Shown here piece after piece: positions 1-8,878 of a DNA stretch of 64,000 nt. This DNA comes from Afifellaceae bacterium (GTDB lineage Bacteria; Pseudomonadota; Alphaproteobacteria; Rhizobiales; Afifellaceae). The notes beneath the pieces are model-generated. The model worked only from the letters and a program-made list of their open reading frames with translations, did no database searches and was not told where the DNA came from. Numbering within the stretch: the stretch's first letter is position 1; each line of letters begins with the position of its first letter. The stretch spans positions 1-64,000 of the forward strand of contig JANQRH010000009.1 in the NCBI GenBank assembly GCA_028284625.1, read 5' to 3'. A program made the translations under genes and the position numbers.

Positions 1-266
1 TCGAGCGCTCAGAAGATTGGCTGAGCGCGCGGTTGGTGGCCGAGACCGTGCTGAACGAGGCGCTCGTGGGCCCGTCGCTCACGGCCGGAATCATCGGCGG
101 CGACGTCGATGGCCGACGCTGGAGCGCGACGCTACGTCAAGTGAATTCGCCGGACGGGGCGGGAGCGGACAGCGATCGGGTTCTGCTCGACGTGAGCGTG
201 CGCGTGACGGTCAGCGGCCGGCGGTCGCTCGAAGTGGAGACCATGCGGATCGGTGTCGCCCAATGA
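1..266 (+). CDS. gspI: Type II secretion minor pseudopilin GspI, 3' part
   Basis: The frame is open to the left edge of the window, so only about the last 87 residues are present and the prepilin signal lies outside. The remaining part has the GspI pattern of an ARLVAETVLNEA helix, then a Gly-rich turn (GIIGGDVDGRRW) and a beta strand with WSATLRQVN. GspI is a minor pseudopilin that joins GspJ and GspK at the tip of the pseudopilus in the periplasm. The stop codon overlaps the ATG of the next gene (ATGA), as expected for a translationally coupled gsp operon. Identity rests mainly on gene order plus this short motif match. Confidence 0.75.
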   Translation, partial: ERSEDWLSARLVAETVLNEALVGPSLTAGIIGGDVDGRRWSATLRQVNSPDGAGADSDRVLLDVSVRVTVSGRRSLEVETMRIGVAQ

Positions 267-976
267 GACGGCGCGCCGACGACCGGCAGGCGGGCTTCGC
301 GCTTGCTGAATCGATCGCCGTCCTGGCGCTGAGCGCGCTTGTCCTTCTGACGCTTCTGATTGCAACGAACTTGGTCAGCCGCAATTCCGCGGCGGCCGCG
401 CGACAGGCCAACGATCTGGAGATGCTCGCCACCGGGCTCGCCGCCATTCGGGCCGACCTGGAAAGCGCGCTCTTCGTCCCGGTATCGGACGATCGGAATT
501 CGCCGCCGCTTTTCTCCGGCGGTGCCGATTCCGTCGGCTTGGCGCTGGCAAGCGACGGCTCGCGCCGCGACGGCGAGAGTCTCATCTGGATCGAGGCCCG
601 CTATGGCGATGGGGAGGGCGTCCTGGTGCGCTCCTCCGCGCCGCTTCTGCCCGGCGCGACCAGCTTTCAGGGCGCGCGGTTCGGCGACACCGCGATGCTC
701 GCCAGGGGGCCCTGGCAATACGTCTTCTCTTATGCTGACGGCAGCGGTGAGGAATTGCGCTGGTCGGACGCGTGGGGGACATCGTCAAGGATGCCGGTTG
801 CCATCAGGCTGGAGGTCAAGGATACGCGCGGGCGCCGCGTCGTGCCGGCGCTGACGGCACGCGTGCGGATCGACGCGGGCCTCTGCGACCTGAACGAAGA
901 GGCGTGCCGGGAAGACGACACATTGGAATCGCCGTCGGTGGCGGAGGACGAGGATGCGCCGATCGTCCCGCAGTGA
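263..976 (+). CDS. gspJ: Type II secretion minor pseudopilin GspJ
   Basis: A 237-residue protein with a class III prepilin signal near its N-terminus: basic start MRRRADDRQAG, cleavage expected after that Gly, then FALAES with Glu at position +5, followed by a hydrophobic helix of about 20 residues. This fits GspJ, a tip component of the pseudopilus. I chose the ATG at 263, which overlaps the stop of gspI. The open frame runs further upstream (to 17), but that part is only a shadow of gspI. The C-terminal tail from about residue 215 is acidic and probably disordered. The gene overlaps gspK by 23 bases. Confidence 0.85.
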   Translation: MRRRADDRQAGFALAESIAVLALSALVLLTLLIATNLVSRNSAAAARQANDLEMLATGLAAIRADLESALFVPVSDDRNSPPLFSGGADSVGLALASDGSRRDGESLIWIEARYGDGEGVLVRSSAPLLPGATSFQGARFGDTAMLARGPWQYVFSYADGSGEELRWSDAWGTSSRMPVAIRLEVKDTRGRRVVPALTARVRIDAGLCDLNEEACREDDTLESPSVAEDEDAPIVPQ

Positions 977-1844
977 CGGCTACGTCACGCTCGCCGTTCT
1001 GCTGACGGCGGCGCTGCTGGCGGCTGTCGTCTCAAGCCTGGTCGCCGTGTCGCGCCCGGCGCTCGGCCTAGTGCGAATCGGCGCCGAAGAGGTCACCGCC
1101 CAGGGGCTTCTGGAGGGCGGGGTCGCGGCGGCGGCGTATCTGTTGTTTGAGGCCGAACGCGAAGCGGAGATCGTCAACGGTCTGTCGCTGCGTCGCAAGA
1201 CCGGCGACATCCGCATCCGTGCGGAAAGCGAAAGCGGTCGTGTCGACATCAACACCGCGGAGCGGGCGCTTCTTGAGGGTCTTTTTGACGCAATCGGCGG
1301 GACATCGATGGACAGGGCGGCGTTTGCGAGCCGCATCGTCGACTGGCGGGACCAGGATGACGATGCCAGTCCCGGCGGTGCGGAGGCAGCCGATTATGAG
1401 GACGAAGGGCTTGGCTATCGTCCCTCGAACCGGCCGTTCCGCTCCGTTGACGAGATGCGTTTCGTGCTCGGGCTGAGCGCTGCCGATGTCCGGCGGCTTG
1501 AGCCTTTCGTCACCGTCCACGCGCGGCAGCCCGGCATCGATCCGCTAAGCGCTCCGGAGGTTGTGCTGAACGCGATCCCCGAGCTGGGCCGCACCGGGGT
1601 GGAGCGCATCTTGCAGGCGCGGCGCCAGGGTGTTGACCGCGAGCGCGTCGCGGCGTTGGTGCCGCAGGCCGCGCAATTCCTGATAACGACGGCGCCGGAG
1701 GTTTACCGTATCGGCGTGCGCGTTCGGCTATCGAATGGCTTCGCCGATGGTGTTGTGGCAGTGATTGCTGCGCCGCGGAGCGACGACGAAGCGGATTATC
1801 GTGTCGTGGCGTGGTCTCGCCTTGCGGCGGTGCGATCGCGATAA
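954..1844 (+). CDS. gspK: Type II secretion pseudopilin GspK
   Basis: A 296-residue protein that begins with MRRSSRSDG and a hydrophobic helix (YVTLAVLLTAALL). It lacks the Glu at +5 found in other pseudopilins, which is a known trait of GspK. The hallmark alpha-helical insert is present: VDINTA near residue 97 and IVDWRDQDDD near residue 128, followed by an acidic loop that may bind calcium. The C-terminal part has a helix-hairpin-helix-like stretch (LSAPEVVLNAIPELG). GspK caps the pseudopilus tip with GspI and GspJ. The length is normal for the family. Confidence 0.92.
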   Translation: MRRSSRSDGYVTLAVLLTAALLAAVVSSLVAVSRPALGLVRIGAEEVTAQGLLEGGVAAAAYLLFEAEREAEIVNGLSLRRKTGDIRIRAESESGRVDINTAERALLEGLFDAIGGTSMDRAAFASRIVDWRDQDDDASPGGAEAADYEDEGLGYRPSNRPFRSVDEMRFVLGLSAADVRRLEPFVTVHARQPGIDPLSAPEVVLNAIPELGRTGVERILQARRQGVDRERVAALVPQAAQFLITTAPEVYRIGVRVRLSNGFADGVVAVIAAPRSDDEADYRVVAWSRLAAVRSR

Positions 1845-1876
1845 TGGGCGAGAGTGTTGTTTCGAGATCCTGAGCC

Positions 1877-2920
1877 ATGTCCTCGCTGAGCCGCGCCGCA
1901 GATAGCTTTGTGGATGAGCTGACCACGCTTATCGAGCCCAAGCGCAAGCCGGGGCGGCGGCGCCTGGAATACACGCTGGTGGAGCGCGGCGACGAGTTTG
2001 AGTGCTACCGTGCGCGACGCGAAGGCCCCTCGCTTGTCGGCCGCGGCAGCCTGGAGCACCTCGGCCAGACCCGGCTGCCGCGCAAGCTGCGTGAGCAGCC
2101 CATTGAGTTCCGGCTCGACGGAAGCCGCGTCCTGACAAAGCTCCTGCAGTTCCCGGCGGCGAGCCGCGGCTATCTCGACGCGATCGTACAGCATCAGCTC
2201 GACCGGGCGACGCCGTGGGCGAGCGACCGCGTCGTCTACGACTACGCCGTTGCGGAGGACGAACCGGCGTCGGATGGGCAGATCGCGGTGCGTCTCGTGG
2301 CAACGTCGCGCGAGGTGTTTGAGCGCTCCATGCGCCGCCTCGACGCCGCCAAGATAAAGGCGAGCGTGGTCGGCACGTCGGAGGATCCGATCGACCAACC
2401 GAGCAGCGTCAACCTGCTCCATTCCGATCGCACCGAAAGACGGTCGGAGCTGCGCCGCAAGGTCATGATCGGATTGGCGGCGTTTGTCGCCGTCGCCCTG
2501 GTGCTGAGCTTGCTGAGCGGCTGGCGGCTCTATAGCCTGGAGGCGCAGGCGGCGGAGCTGCAGGCGGAAACCAACGCGCTGAGGGCGCGTCTTGAAGCCG
2601 CGCGCGGCGGAGACGGTGCGGCGGCGACCGCCGCGCAGCTCATCGCAGACAAGCGCAGCGGAACGCCCATGGTGACGCTGATCGACAAATTGTCGGGGAT
2701 CATTCCCACCAGCACATACCTCACCGAGCTTGCCGTGGAGGACGATCAGCTGCGCATCGCCGGGCTAACGGACGACGCCCCGGCGCTGATCGGTATCCTT
2801 GAGGGGTCGGACATCCTGTCGGATGTCCGTTTCGTTGCGCCGACCATGCGCGATGAAGGCGAGACGCGCGACCGTTTCGAAATCGCGGCAGCCGTCGCGA
2901 CAACAGCACCCGGCGAGTAG
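1877..2920 (+). CDS. gspL: Type II secretion inner-membrane platform protein GspL
   Basis: A 347-residue protein. The first 190 residues form a cytoplasmic actin-like domain (the GspL domain that docks the ATPase GspE), with the segment YLDAIVQHQLDRATPW. A single membrane helix (about 195-218, MIGLAAFVAVALVLSLLSGW) follows, then a short coiled coil and a periplasmic ferredoxin-like PilN-type domain. This layout is that of GspL/PilN-like proteins. It starts 32 bases after gspK and is followed after 5 bases by gspM, its usual partner. GspE in this cluster is encoded on the other strand. Confidence 0.88.
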   Translation: MSSLSRAADSFVDELTTLIEPKRKPGRRRLEYTLVERGDEFECYRARREGPSLVGRGSLEHLGQTRLPRKLREQPIEFRLDGSRVLTKLLQFPAASRGYLDAIVQHQLDRATPWASDRVVYDYAVAEDEPASDGQIAVRLVATSREVFERSMRRLDAAKIKASVVGTSEDPIDQPSSVNLLHSDRTERRSELRRKVMIGLAAFVAVALVLSLLSGWRLYSLEAQAAELQAETNALRARLEAARGGDGAAATAAQLIADKRSGTPMVTLIDKLSGIIPTSTYLTELAVEDDQLRIAGLTDDAPALIGILEGSDILSDVRFVAPTMRDEGETRDRFEIAAAVATTAPGE

Positions 2921-2925
2921 CGACC

Positions 2926-3486
2926 ATGGCTGTCTCGTCCCCTACCAGCGTTGAGCGGATCGTCGTGCTGACGGCCGGCGTGTTGGTTCTGCTCGCTCCG
3001 ATCCTGTGGATCGGCTGGAGTTTGGCCGCCGCTTCGGCGGCGGCGGAGGCCGTCAGCGTTCGCGCTGAAACGTTGGCCAGCCTGCGTGAGCGCCTTCCAG
3101 CGCTCGGATCAGAGGGTCGTGCCGCGGCCGGTGACGCACGGAGCATCTACCTCTCCGGCGAGACAACCGCGATCGCCGGGGCAGCGTTGCAGCGCATTGT
3201 CGCCGACACGATCCGTGAAGCCGGCGGCGTGGTGGAGGAAAGCGAGCTGACCCAGGCCGGCTTCGACGAGGCCGACGAAAGCAATGTTCGGTTGCGCGTC
3301 TCGTATGAGGCCGACATCGTCGGCCTGCAGCGGATTCTCTTTAATCTTGAGACGGGCGTTCCTTTGCTTTTTCTGCAGAGCCTGGACGTCCAGTCCGGTG
3401 ACCTGCTTGGTGGTCCGGTCGATAGCCAACAGCCGACGCTGCGCGTGGTGATGGTTGTTGACGGCTACCGGGGGGGCGAGCGTTGA
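2926..3486 (+). CDS. gspM: Type II secretion platform protein GspM (GspMb type)
   Basis: A 186-residue protein with one N-terminal membrane helix (about 12-35), a short coiled coil and a periplasmic ferredoxin-like domain. It resembles the GspMb subfamily (T2SSM_b), which replaces classical GspM in many alphaproteobacteria. The segment YEADIVGLQRILFNLE followed by PLLFLQSLDV is typical. It should pair with GspL in the inner-membrane platform. Its stop overlaps the start of the next gene. Confidence 0.82.
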   Translation: MAVSSPTSVERIVVLTAGVLVLLAPILWIGWSLAAASAAAEAVSVRAETLASLRERLPALGSEGRAAAGDARSIYLSGETTAIAGAALQRIVADTIREAGGVVEESELTQAGFDEADESNVRLRVSYEADIVGLQRILFNLETGVPLLFLQSLDVQSGDLLGGPVDSQQPTLRVVMVVDGYRGGER

Positions 3487-4124
3487 GGTTGCTTGTGATC
3501 CTCGGCGCCGTGCTTGGTGCCGTTGGCCTTTGCCAGGCGCAGGAAGCGGATGCGGTGGCGCCGGCCGCGACGATCAATCCGCTTGCCGGCCTCAGCCTTG
3601 AGGCCTTGGAGGCGACGCGATCGGCGCCGCTTTTCACGCCGTCGCGGACGGCGCCCCCGCCCGTCAGCGAAGGAGAGCCGGAGGTCGTTGCGGCTCCGCC
3701 GCCACCGCCGCCGCCGGCTCCGTCGTTCAAGCTCATTGGCTTGGTGATGAGCGGCACCACGGAGTTCGCGTTGCTCCGCGATCGCTCTTCGGGAGAGATC
3801 TTTCGTGCAGTGCCCGGCGAAGAGCTTGGCGGCTGGTCTGTCGTTATCATCGACGAGCGCACACTTGAGCTGCGCAGCGGGGACCAGGTCGAGCGCCTCA
3901 CGATGTTTGAGGAATTTGAGGCCGTCGGCGGGCCTGGCGACGTCCTCGGACCGGGCGTCGGCAACGAGGCCTTGATGGGCCTGCCGCCGGAGTTCATGGA
4001 TGAGGAGCCGGGCCTGCCTCCGGAGCTCCAGGGGCTCCCACCTGAATTTTTCGAAACGGAGGACGGAACGCCGATCGAGTTCGGTCCGAATGCAGTCAAC
4101 CCGGGCCTGGCCGTGCCTGAGTAG
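3483..4124 (+). CDS. GspC/GspN-like type II secretion linker protein
   Basis: A 213-residue protein with an N-terminal signal or anchor helix (about 1-19), the motif RSAPLFTPSR near residue 40, a Pro-rich linker (PPPPPPP) and a compact beta domain (FKLIGLVMSGTTEFALLRD to RLTMFEE). This layout matches the homology region of GspC and the alphaproteobacterial proteins annotated GspN, which connect the inner-membrane platform to the secretin. The C-terminal 70 residues are acidic and rich in PPE repeats, so probably disordered. The TTG start at 3483 overlaps the stop of gspM. No other gspC candidate is seen in the visible part of the cluster. The name is an inference from position and architecture. 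Confidence 0.65.
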   Translation: MRLLVILGAVLGAVGLCQAQEADAVAPAATINPLAGLSLEALEATRSAPLFTPSRTAPPPVSEGEPEVVAAPPPPPPPAPSFKLIGLVMSGTTEFALLRDRSSGEIFRAVPGEELGGWSVVIIDERTLELRSGDQVERLTMFEEFEAVGGPGDVLGPGVGNEALMGLPPEFMDEEPGLPPELQGLPPEFFETEDGTPIEFGPNAVNPGLAVPE

Positions 4125-4158
4125 ATCGGCCGTTCGCCGGGGAGCGCCCCTGGCGTGG

Positions 4159-5871
4159 TCAGTTCGTGGCGCGCAGGACCTCTTCGATCGACGTCAGCCC
4201 GGTGCGGTATTTCTGCAGGCCATCCTCAAGCATCGTGGTCATGCCGTGGGCTTTGGCGTGGGCTTCGATCTCGGAAACATCGACCCGCCGCCGAATGAGG
4301 CTGCGCAGCGTCGCGTCGAGCCGCAGCACCTCAAAAATCCCGATGCGTCCGCGGTAGCCGGTTTTTCCGCACCAGCTGCACCCTGAAGGTCGGTAGAAAA
4401 CGTCGTCCGGGTGGGCCACGAACAAACCCTTTGCCATGAGGCCTCGCACCGGCGCAGGAACCTCGTCGGAGATCGTGCGACAGCGCTCGCACAATCGGCG
4501 CACCAGCCGCTGTCCGACCACACAGCGCAGCGCCGACACCAGAAGAAAGTCCTCAACGCCGAGATCGATCAGCCGCGCGATCGCGTCCGCTGCATTGTTG
4601 GTGTGCAGCGTTGTGAGCACCAGGTGCCCGGTCAGCGCGGCCTGGATGCCGATCGTCGCGGTGTCCCGATCGCGCATCTCGCCGACCATCATGACGTCGG
4701 GATCGTGACGCAGGAATGAGCGCAGGGCGGATGCGAAAGTGAGATCGATCGACGGCTTGACCTGCGTCTGGTGGACGCCGGGGACCTGATACTCGATCGG
4801 GTCCTCAATGGTCATGATCTTGCGCTCGGGATCGTTCAGCGTCGTGAGCGCCGCCGCCAAAGTCGTGGTCTTGCCGCTGCCCGTCGGGCCTGAAACGACG
4901 ATCAGGCCGTGCGGTTCGGCCAGCTCTTCGGAGAACGCGGTAAGGTCGCGCTGCGCCATACCCAGATGCGCCAGATCGAGCGCGCCAGCTTCCTTCACCA
5001 GAATACGAATGACGACCGCCTCGCCATACATGGTGGGCATGGTAGCGATGCGCAGGTCGGCCTCCGACCGGCCGACGGTCACGCGGGCGCGCCCATCCTG
5101 CGGCAACCGCCGCTCGGCGATGTTGAGCCCGGCCAGAATCTTGACGCGCGACACGACGGCGCGCGCCATGCGAGCGGGCAGGGGCTGATGCAGACGCAGC
5201 ACACCGTCGACACGAAGCCGGACACGAACGCCTTCGCGCGACGGCTCGATATGGATGTCGGTGGCCGACTGATTGACGGCGGCCTCCAGCATGGCGTCGA
5301 CGGCGTGAACGACCGGGGCGCCGCTCGCCAGGTCCTGCAGGCGCTCAAGGCTTTCTTCGACCGCGACATCGTGCTCGCCGGCAAGCGCCTCCGTCGCCGC
5401 GTCGCCGCTCATCGCGGTGGACGCGCCGTTCTGCTCGAAGAACACGGCCATCTCATCGTAGGAGGCCACCTGCAGCTCGACCGGCTCGCCGAGGGCGACC
5501 GTCACGGCGCTGATTGCTTCGTCGTGGGTCGGGTCGGCAACGGCAAGCGCGACGCGCTCGCCGCTGAGGAACGGATACATCCAGGCGTCGCGCAGAAAGC
5601 GCTGCGACAATCCGTTGAACAGGTCCTGGTGGTAGTGAATGTCGTCCGGGTGAATGCGCGGAAGGTTGTGGAACCGCGCGATGGCGTCGGCGAGCTCGCC
5701 GCCCGATAAGGCGCCGGCTTCCCAAAGGTCACGATATTGTGCCCGACCGCTTGCCAGGCCGCGGTCGACCGCCGTCCAATCGACGTGATTCGTCAGCGGC
5801 TCCAGCTCCTTCAGGAACGCCAGGAACGCCAGGAACGCCCCGTTCGGGCCGGAGGTGTAGCTGCCGAGCAT
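4159..5871 (-). CDS. gspE: Type II secretion ATPase GspE
   Basis: A 570-residue hexameric ATPase that drives pseudopilus assembly from the cytoplasmic side. It has an N1E/N2E domain that binds GspL, then a P-loop core with Walker [10 protein letters not shown] (about 328-336), Walker [11 protein letters not shown] (about 390-399) and the His box [10 protein letters not shown]. The C-terminal Zn site is intact: CERC near 458 and CSWC near 496. I chose the ATG at 5871 ([13 protein letters not shown]); the frame runs on to 6021, but that extension is not family-like. The gene is transcribed divergently from gspD and convergently to the gspI-M genes, which is unusual for T2SS operons. Confidence 0.95.
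   Translation of the reverse strand: MLGSYTSGPNGAFLAFLAFLKELEPLTNHVDWTAVDRGLASGRAQYRDLWEAGALSGGELADAIARFHNLPRIHPDDIHYHQDLFNGLSQRFLRDAWMYPFLSGERVALAVADPTHDEAISAVTVALGEPVELQVASYDEMAVFFEQNGASTAMSGDAATEALAGEHDVAVEESLERLQDLASGAPVVHAVDAMLEAAVNQSATDIHIEPSREGVRVRLRVDGVLRLHQPLPARMARAVVSRVKILAGLNIAERRLPQDGRARVTVGRSEADLRIATMPTMYGEAVVIRILVKEAGALDLAHLGMAQRDLTAFSEELAEPHGLIVVSGPTGSGKTTTLAAALTTLNDPERKIMTIEDPIEYQVPGVHQTQVKPSIDLTFASALRSFLRHDPDVMMVGEMRDRDTATIGIQAALTGHLVLTTLHTNNAADAIARLIDLGVEDFLLVSALRCVVGQRLVRRLCERCRTISDEVPAPVRGLMAKGLFVAHPDDVFYRPSGCSWCGKTGYRGRIGIFEVLRLDATLRSLIRRRVDVSEIEAHAKAHGMTTMLEDGLQKYRTGLTSIEEVLRATN
5812..5838. repeat. Three tandem copies of a 9-bp unit inside gspE
   Basis: CAGGAACGC occurs three times without gaps. 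Because 9 is a multiple of 3, it adds the peptide AFLAFLAFL to the N-terminus of GspE, just after [11 protein letters not shown]. Copy-number change would stay in frame. It may be a simple slippage product. Confidence 0.85.
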
Positions 5872-6061
5872 CAACTCACTCCGAAATGGCTCATATCGCC
5901 ACGTGCCGAAAGAATAGCTTGCAGAAGGACATACAGAAAGACCATGCTGCAGCAAATGGGCGCTCAGGCATGACGCTGCAACACGTATCGGCGAACCGGG
6001 CCGGGCGGCCCTTCGACCCATTGCGGACGATGCGTCCGTTGATGGGCGGGGAGCGCGTTTG
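5872..6061. promoter_or_regulatory. Divergent gspE/gspD intergenic region
   Basis: About 190 bases separate the chosen gspE start from gspD. Promoters for both directions must lie here if the starts are right. The part near gspE (5880-5960) is clearly less GC-rich than its surroundings, but I see no consensus promoter that I would assign. Confidence 0.45.
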
Positions 6062-8200
6062 ATGTCTCCTGCCGGACGGTTTCATGTTGGCCTGGCGCTA
6101 GGCCTGTTTGTCGCTGTGCTCATCGGCGGCTGCGCGGGGCCCGGCCAGAGCCAGCGTTTTGAGGGCATCGGGTCGATATTCGAGACCGATCTCTCCGCCC
6201 GGCAGTCGTCGGAACGAGCGCGCGGCGGTTCGACGAATGTCGCGACTTTGGGTTCGGTGCAGCGGCGCGACCAGGTCTTCAACGGCACGCGCGTTGCCAG
6301 CCGCGACAGAAGCGGGCAGACGGCCTCCACCTTCGAACCGGGCGAGTTTAACCTTAACTTCCAGAATGCCGATATCCGCGAGGTCGTGCAGGCGATCCTG
6401 GGGCAGACGCTCGGCGAAAACTACACGATCGACGCCGGCGTGGCGGGCACCGTTACGATGTCCTCCGCGCGGCCGATCAGCAAGGACGACCTCATCCCGA
6501 CCTTGGAGACGGCGCTGCAGACCGTCGGTGCGGTGCTGGTGCGCAGCGGCGGCGGTTACCGAGTCGCCTTGGAAGGTGTCGCCGTATCAGGGAGGACCGA
6601 TCTTCTTCAGGCGGGGCCGGGATACGGCATCACGATCATTCCGCTTGAGCACGTCTCGGCGAACACGCTGATCGGATTGATCGAAGGCTTCGGCGTGCGA
6701 CCCGGCGCGGTGCGAGCGGACGGACGGCGCAACCTCCTTGTCGTGCAGGGCAACAGCGCGGATCGGCAGACGGCGATTGAGACGGCGCTCAATTTCGATG
6801 CCGATTGGATGGAGAACCAGGCAGTCGCCATTCTGCCGTTGCGGTACGCCAAGCCGGAGACGGTGATCCCCGAGCTTGAGCGTGTGTTCGCCTCGCGCGC
6901 TGGAGAGACCGGCGCGGACCTGATCCAGTTCATGGCGATGCAGCGCTTGAAGGCCGTGCTGGCGGTGTCGCCGCAGCGACGGCTGATCGATCGCGCACGC
7001 ACCTGGGTGAAGCGGCTCGATACCGAAAACCCCGACCTCAACGCCAACGTTCATGTCTACCGGGTGAAGTATCGCGATGCGGAGAAGCTTGCTGGTCTTC
7101 TGAACAGCATCTTCACCGGGACCGGTGCTTTGGCGCCGGAGACGCCCCGGGACCAGGTCGAGCCCGGCGCCGATGCCTTGACGTTTGAGGCCACCGCGCC
7201 GGGTGGGCCGGAAGGCGCCGGCTTTGCGCCGCTTGCCAATGAGGCTGAAGAGCCGGGCCTGACGCAGATCGGCGGAACGCCGCAGGGGCCGGGCGGCGAT
7301 GGCATGCCGCGTGTTCGTATCCGTGCCGATACGGCCAACAATTCGCTGGTGATCTATGCCGACCTTGAGACGCGTCGGCAGATTCTCTCAGCGCTCAACA
7401 GAATCGACGTGCCGCAGTTGCAGGTGGCGATCAACGTCACGATGGCGGAGATCCGCCTGGATGACGATCTGCGCTACGGCATTCAGTACTTCTTGCGCAG
7501 CGCCTCCGTGGGCGCTGGGAACGACGAAGGCTCGCTTGGACTGTTCAGCACGCTGGCCAACAATATCAGCCGCAACCTGCCCGGCTTCAACTTCGTGCTC
7601 GGCAGCGAATCGAGCCCGGAGGTGATCATCAGCGCCTTCCAAGGGCTGACCGATGTGCAGGTTCTGTCGTCGCCGTCGTTGGTCGTGGTGGAGAACGAGA
7701 CGGCGCGTTTCCAGGTGGGCGACCAGGTTCCGATCGTCACGCGCACGGTAACTTCAGTGCAGGATCCGGAGGCCCCGGTATCCAACGAGATCGAGTATCG
7801 CGACACCGGCATCATCTTGAGGATCAAGCCGCGCATCGCTGAGAACGGCGTGGTCAATCTCGACATCGAGCAGGAGATTTCGTCGGTCACGGGCGGCTCC
7901 GCAACGCTCACGCCGACCTTCTCCAATCGCCGCGTGGAAAGCACCATATCGGTCATCGACGGCCAGACGGTGCTACTTGGCGGGCTGATCGGGGAGCAGA
8001 TCGACGATACGCGCGGAGGCGTGCCGGGCCTCAGCCAGATACCCGCGGTCGGCAATCTCTTTAAGAACCGGAACAGGCAGGGGACCCGGACAGAGCTGAT
8101 CATTCTGATCAAGCCGGTTGTCATACGAGGCAGCGAAGACGCTCAGCAGGTGGCTGAGGAGCTTCGCGCCCGCATGTGGCGCGCCCGCCAGGCACGTTGA
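6062..8200 (+). CDS. gspD: Type II secretion outer-membrane secretin GspD (lipoprotein form)
   Basis: A 712-residue secretin that forms the outer-membrane exit channel. The N-terminus is a lipoprotein signal ending LIGGC, with the lipidated Cys at residue 24, so this secretin probably carries its own outer-membrane targeting signal, as HxcQ of Pseudomonas does. An N0 domain (FNLNFQNADIREVVQAILGQ) and N1-N3 domains follow, with a Gly/Pro-rich loop (about 355-420) in N3. The secretin core contains VPIVTRTVTSV and the C-terminal VPGLSQIPAVGNLFK motif. The ATG at 6062 follows a TTG in the same frame. The next gene starts within its 3' end. Confidence 0.95.
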   Translation: MSPAGRFHVGLALGLFVAVLIGGCAGPGQSQRFEGIGSIFETDLSARQSSERARGGSTNVATLGSVQRRDQVFNGTRVASRDRSGQTASTFEPGEFNLNFQNADIREVVQAILGQTLGENYTIDAGVAGTVTMSSARPISKDDLIPTLETALQTVGAVLVRSGGGYRVALEGVAVSGRTDLLQAGPGYGITIIPLEHVSANTLIGLIEGFGVRPGAVRADGRRNLLVVQGNSADRQTAIETALNFDADWMENQAVAILPLRYAKPETVIPELERVFASRAGETGADLIQFMAMQRLKAVLAVSPQRRLIDRARTWVKRLDTENPDLNANVHVYRVKYRDAEKLAGLLNSIFTGTGALAPETPRDQVEPGADALTFEATAPGGPEGAGFAPLANEAEEPGLTQIGGTPQGPGGDGMPRVRIRADTANNSLVIYADLETRRQILSALNRIDVPQLQVAINVTMAEIRLDDDLRYGIQYFLRSASVGAGNDEGSLGLFSTLANNISRNLPGFNFVLGSESSPEVIISAFQGLTDVQVLSSPSLVVVENETARFQVGDQVPIVTRTVTSVQDPEAPVSNEIEYRDTGIILRIKPRIAENGVVNLDIEQEISSVTGGSATLTPTFSNRRVESTISVIDGQTVLLGGLIGEQIDDTRGGVPGLSQIPAVGNLFKNRNRQGTRTELIILIKPVVIRGSEDAQQVAEELRARMWRARQAR

Positions 8201-8787
8201 CGGATCGTATCCTTGGTCGGTGGCCCGCCATGGTGGGCGCGCTGGCCTGCGGCGGTATAGGCGCTGCCGCTGGGGCGTTGCTGGGGGACCCGTACCTGCT
8301 TGCCGCATCGGCGTTTCTGGCTGCCTGCATGGGCGCCATCGCCGTTGTGGACGCGCGCCACTATCGCGTGCCCGATCCTTGGAACATCGCTGCTGCGATC
8401 GGCGGGCTTATCGTCGCATGGCTAAGCGCGCGACCGATCTTCTCAGAGCAAACGGCCGCCCTTGGCGCTTCACTTCTTCACGCGGCGCTTTGCGGCGGCG
8501 CGTTCTGGCTGCTGCGCGAGGCGTATTACCGCTGGCGCGATGCGGAGGGGCTGGGCCTGGGCGACGTGAAGCTGGCGGCGACCGCAGGCATTTGGCTTGG
8601 CTGGCAGCTTTTCGCGTCGGCGGTCGTGGTCGCGGCCGCCGCGGCGCTGCTGTGGATCGGCGCCCGTGCACTTGCCGGGCGAGCCTGGCCGCGCGACCGC
8701 AAGATCCCGCTCGGCGCATTCCTCGCGCCAGCCATTTGGATGTGCTGGTACGGGCTTCAGATCATGCCGTCTCGCTGGGTTCCATGA
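8176..8787 (+). CDS. gspO: Prepilin peptidase, short (A24 catalytic half only)
   Basis: A 203-residue polytopic membrane protein with the two Asp sites of A24 aspartic peptidases: VVDARHYRVPD near residue 56 and the GxGD-type motif LGLGDVKL near residue 118. It should cleave the GspI, GspJ and GspK leaders. It lacks the N-terminal Zn-binding methyltransferase domain of full GspO/PilD enzymes and is in size like TadV/CpaA peptidases, so N-methylation may be absent or done by another protein. The GTG at 8176 overlaps gspD. A TTG at 8197 that overlaps the gspD stop is an alternative start. Confidence 0.85.
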   Translation: MARPPGTLTDRILGRWPAMVGALACGGIGAAAGALLGDPYLLAASAFLAACMGAIAVVDARHYRVPDPWNIAAAIGGLIVAWLSARPIFSEQTAALGASLLHAALCGGAFWLLREAYYRWRDAEGLGLGDVKLAATAGIWLGWQLFASAVVVAAAAALLWIGARALAGRAWPRDRKIPLGAFLAPAIWMCWYGLQIMPSRWVP

Positions 8788-8878
8788 CGCCAGCGCGTGC
8801 AGAGCAGGCAATGACCGGTCTGTTGACTGTACGCTGATGCTTTCGCAAGTATCCCGGCCCGTCCTTAGGAGTTCTGCC

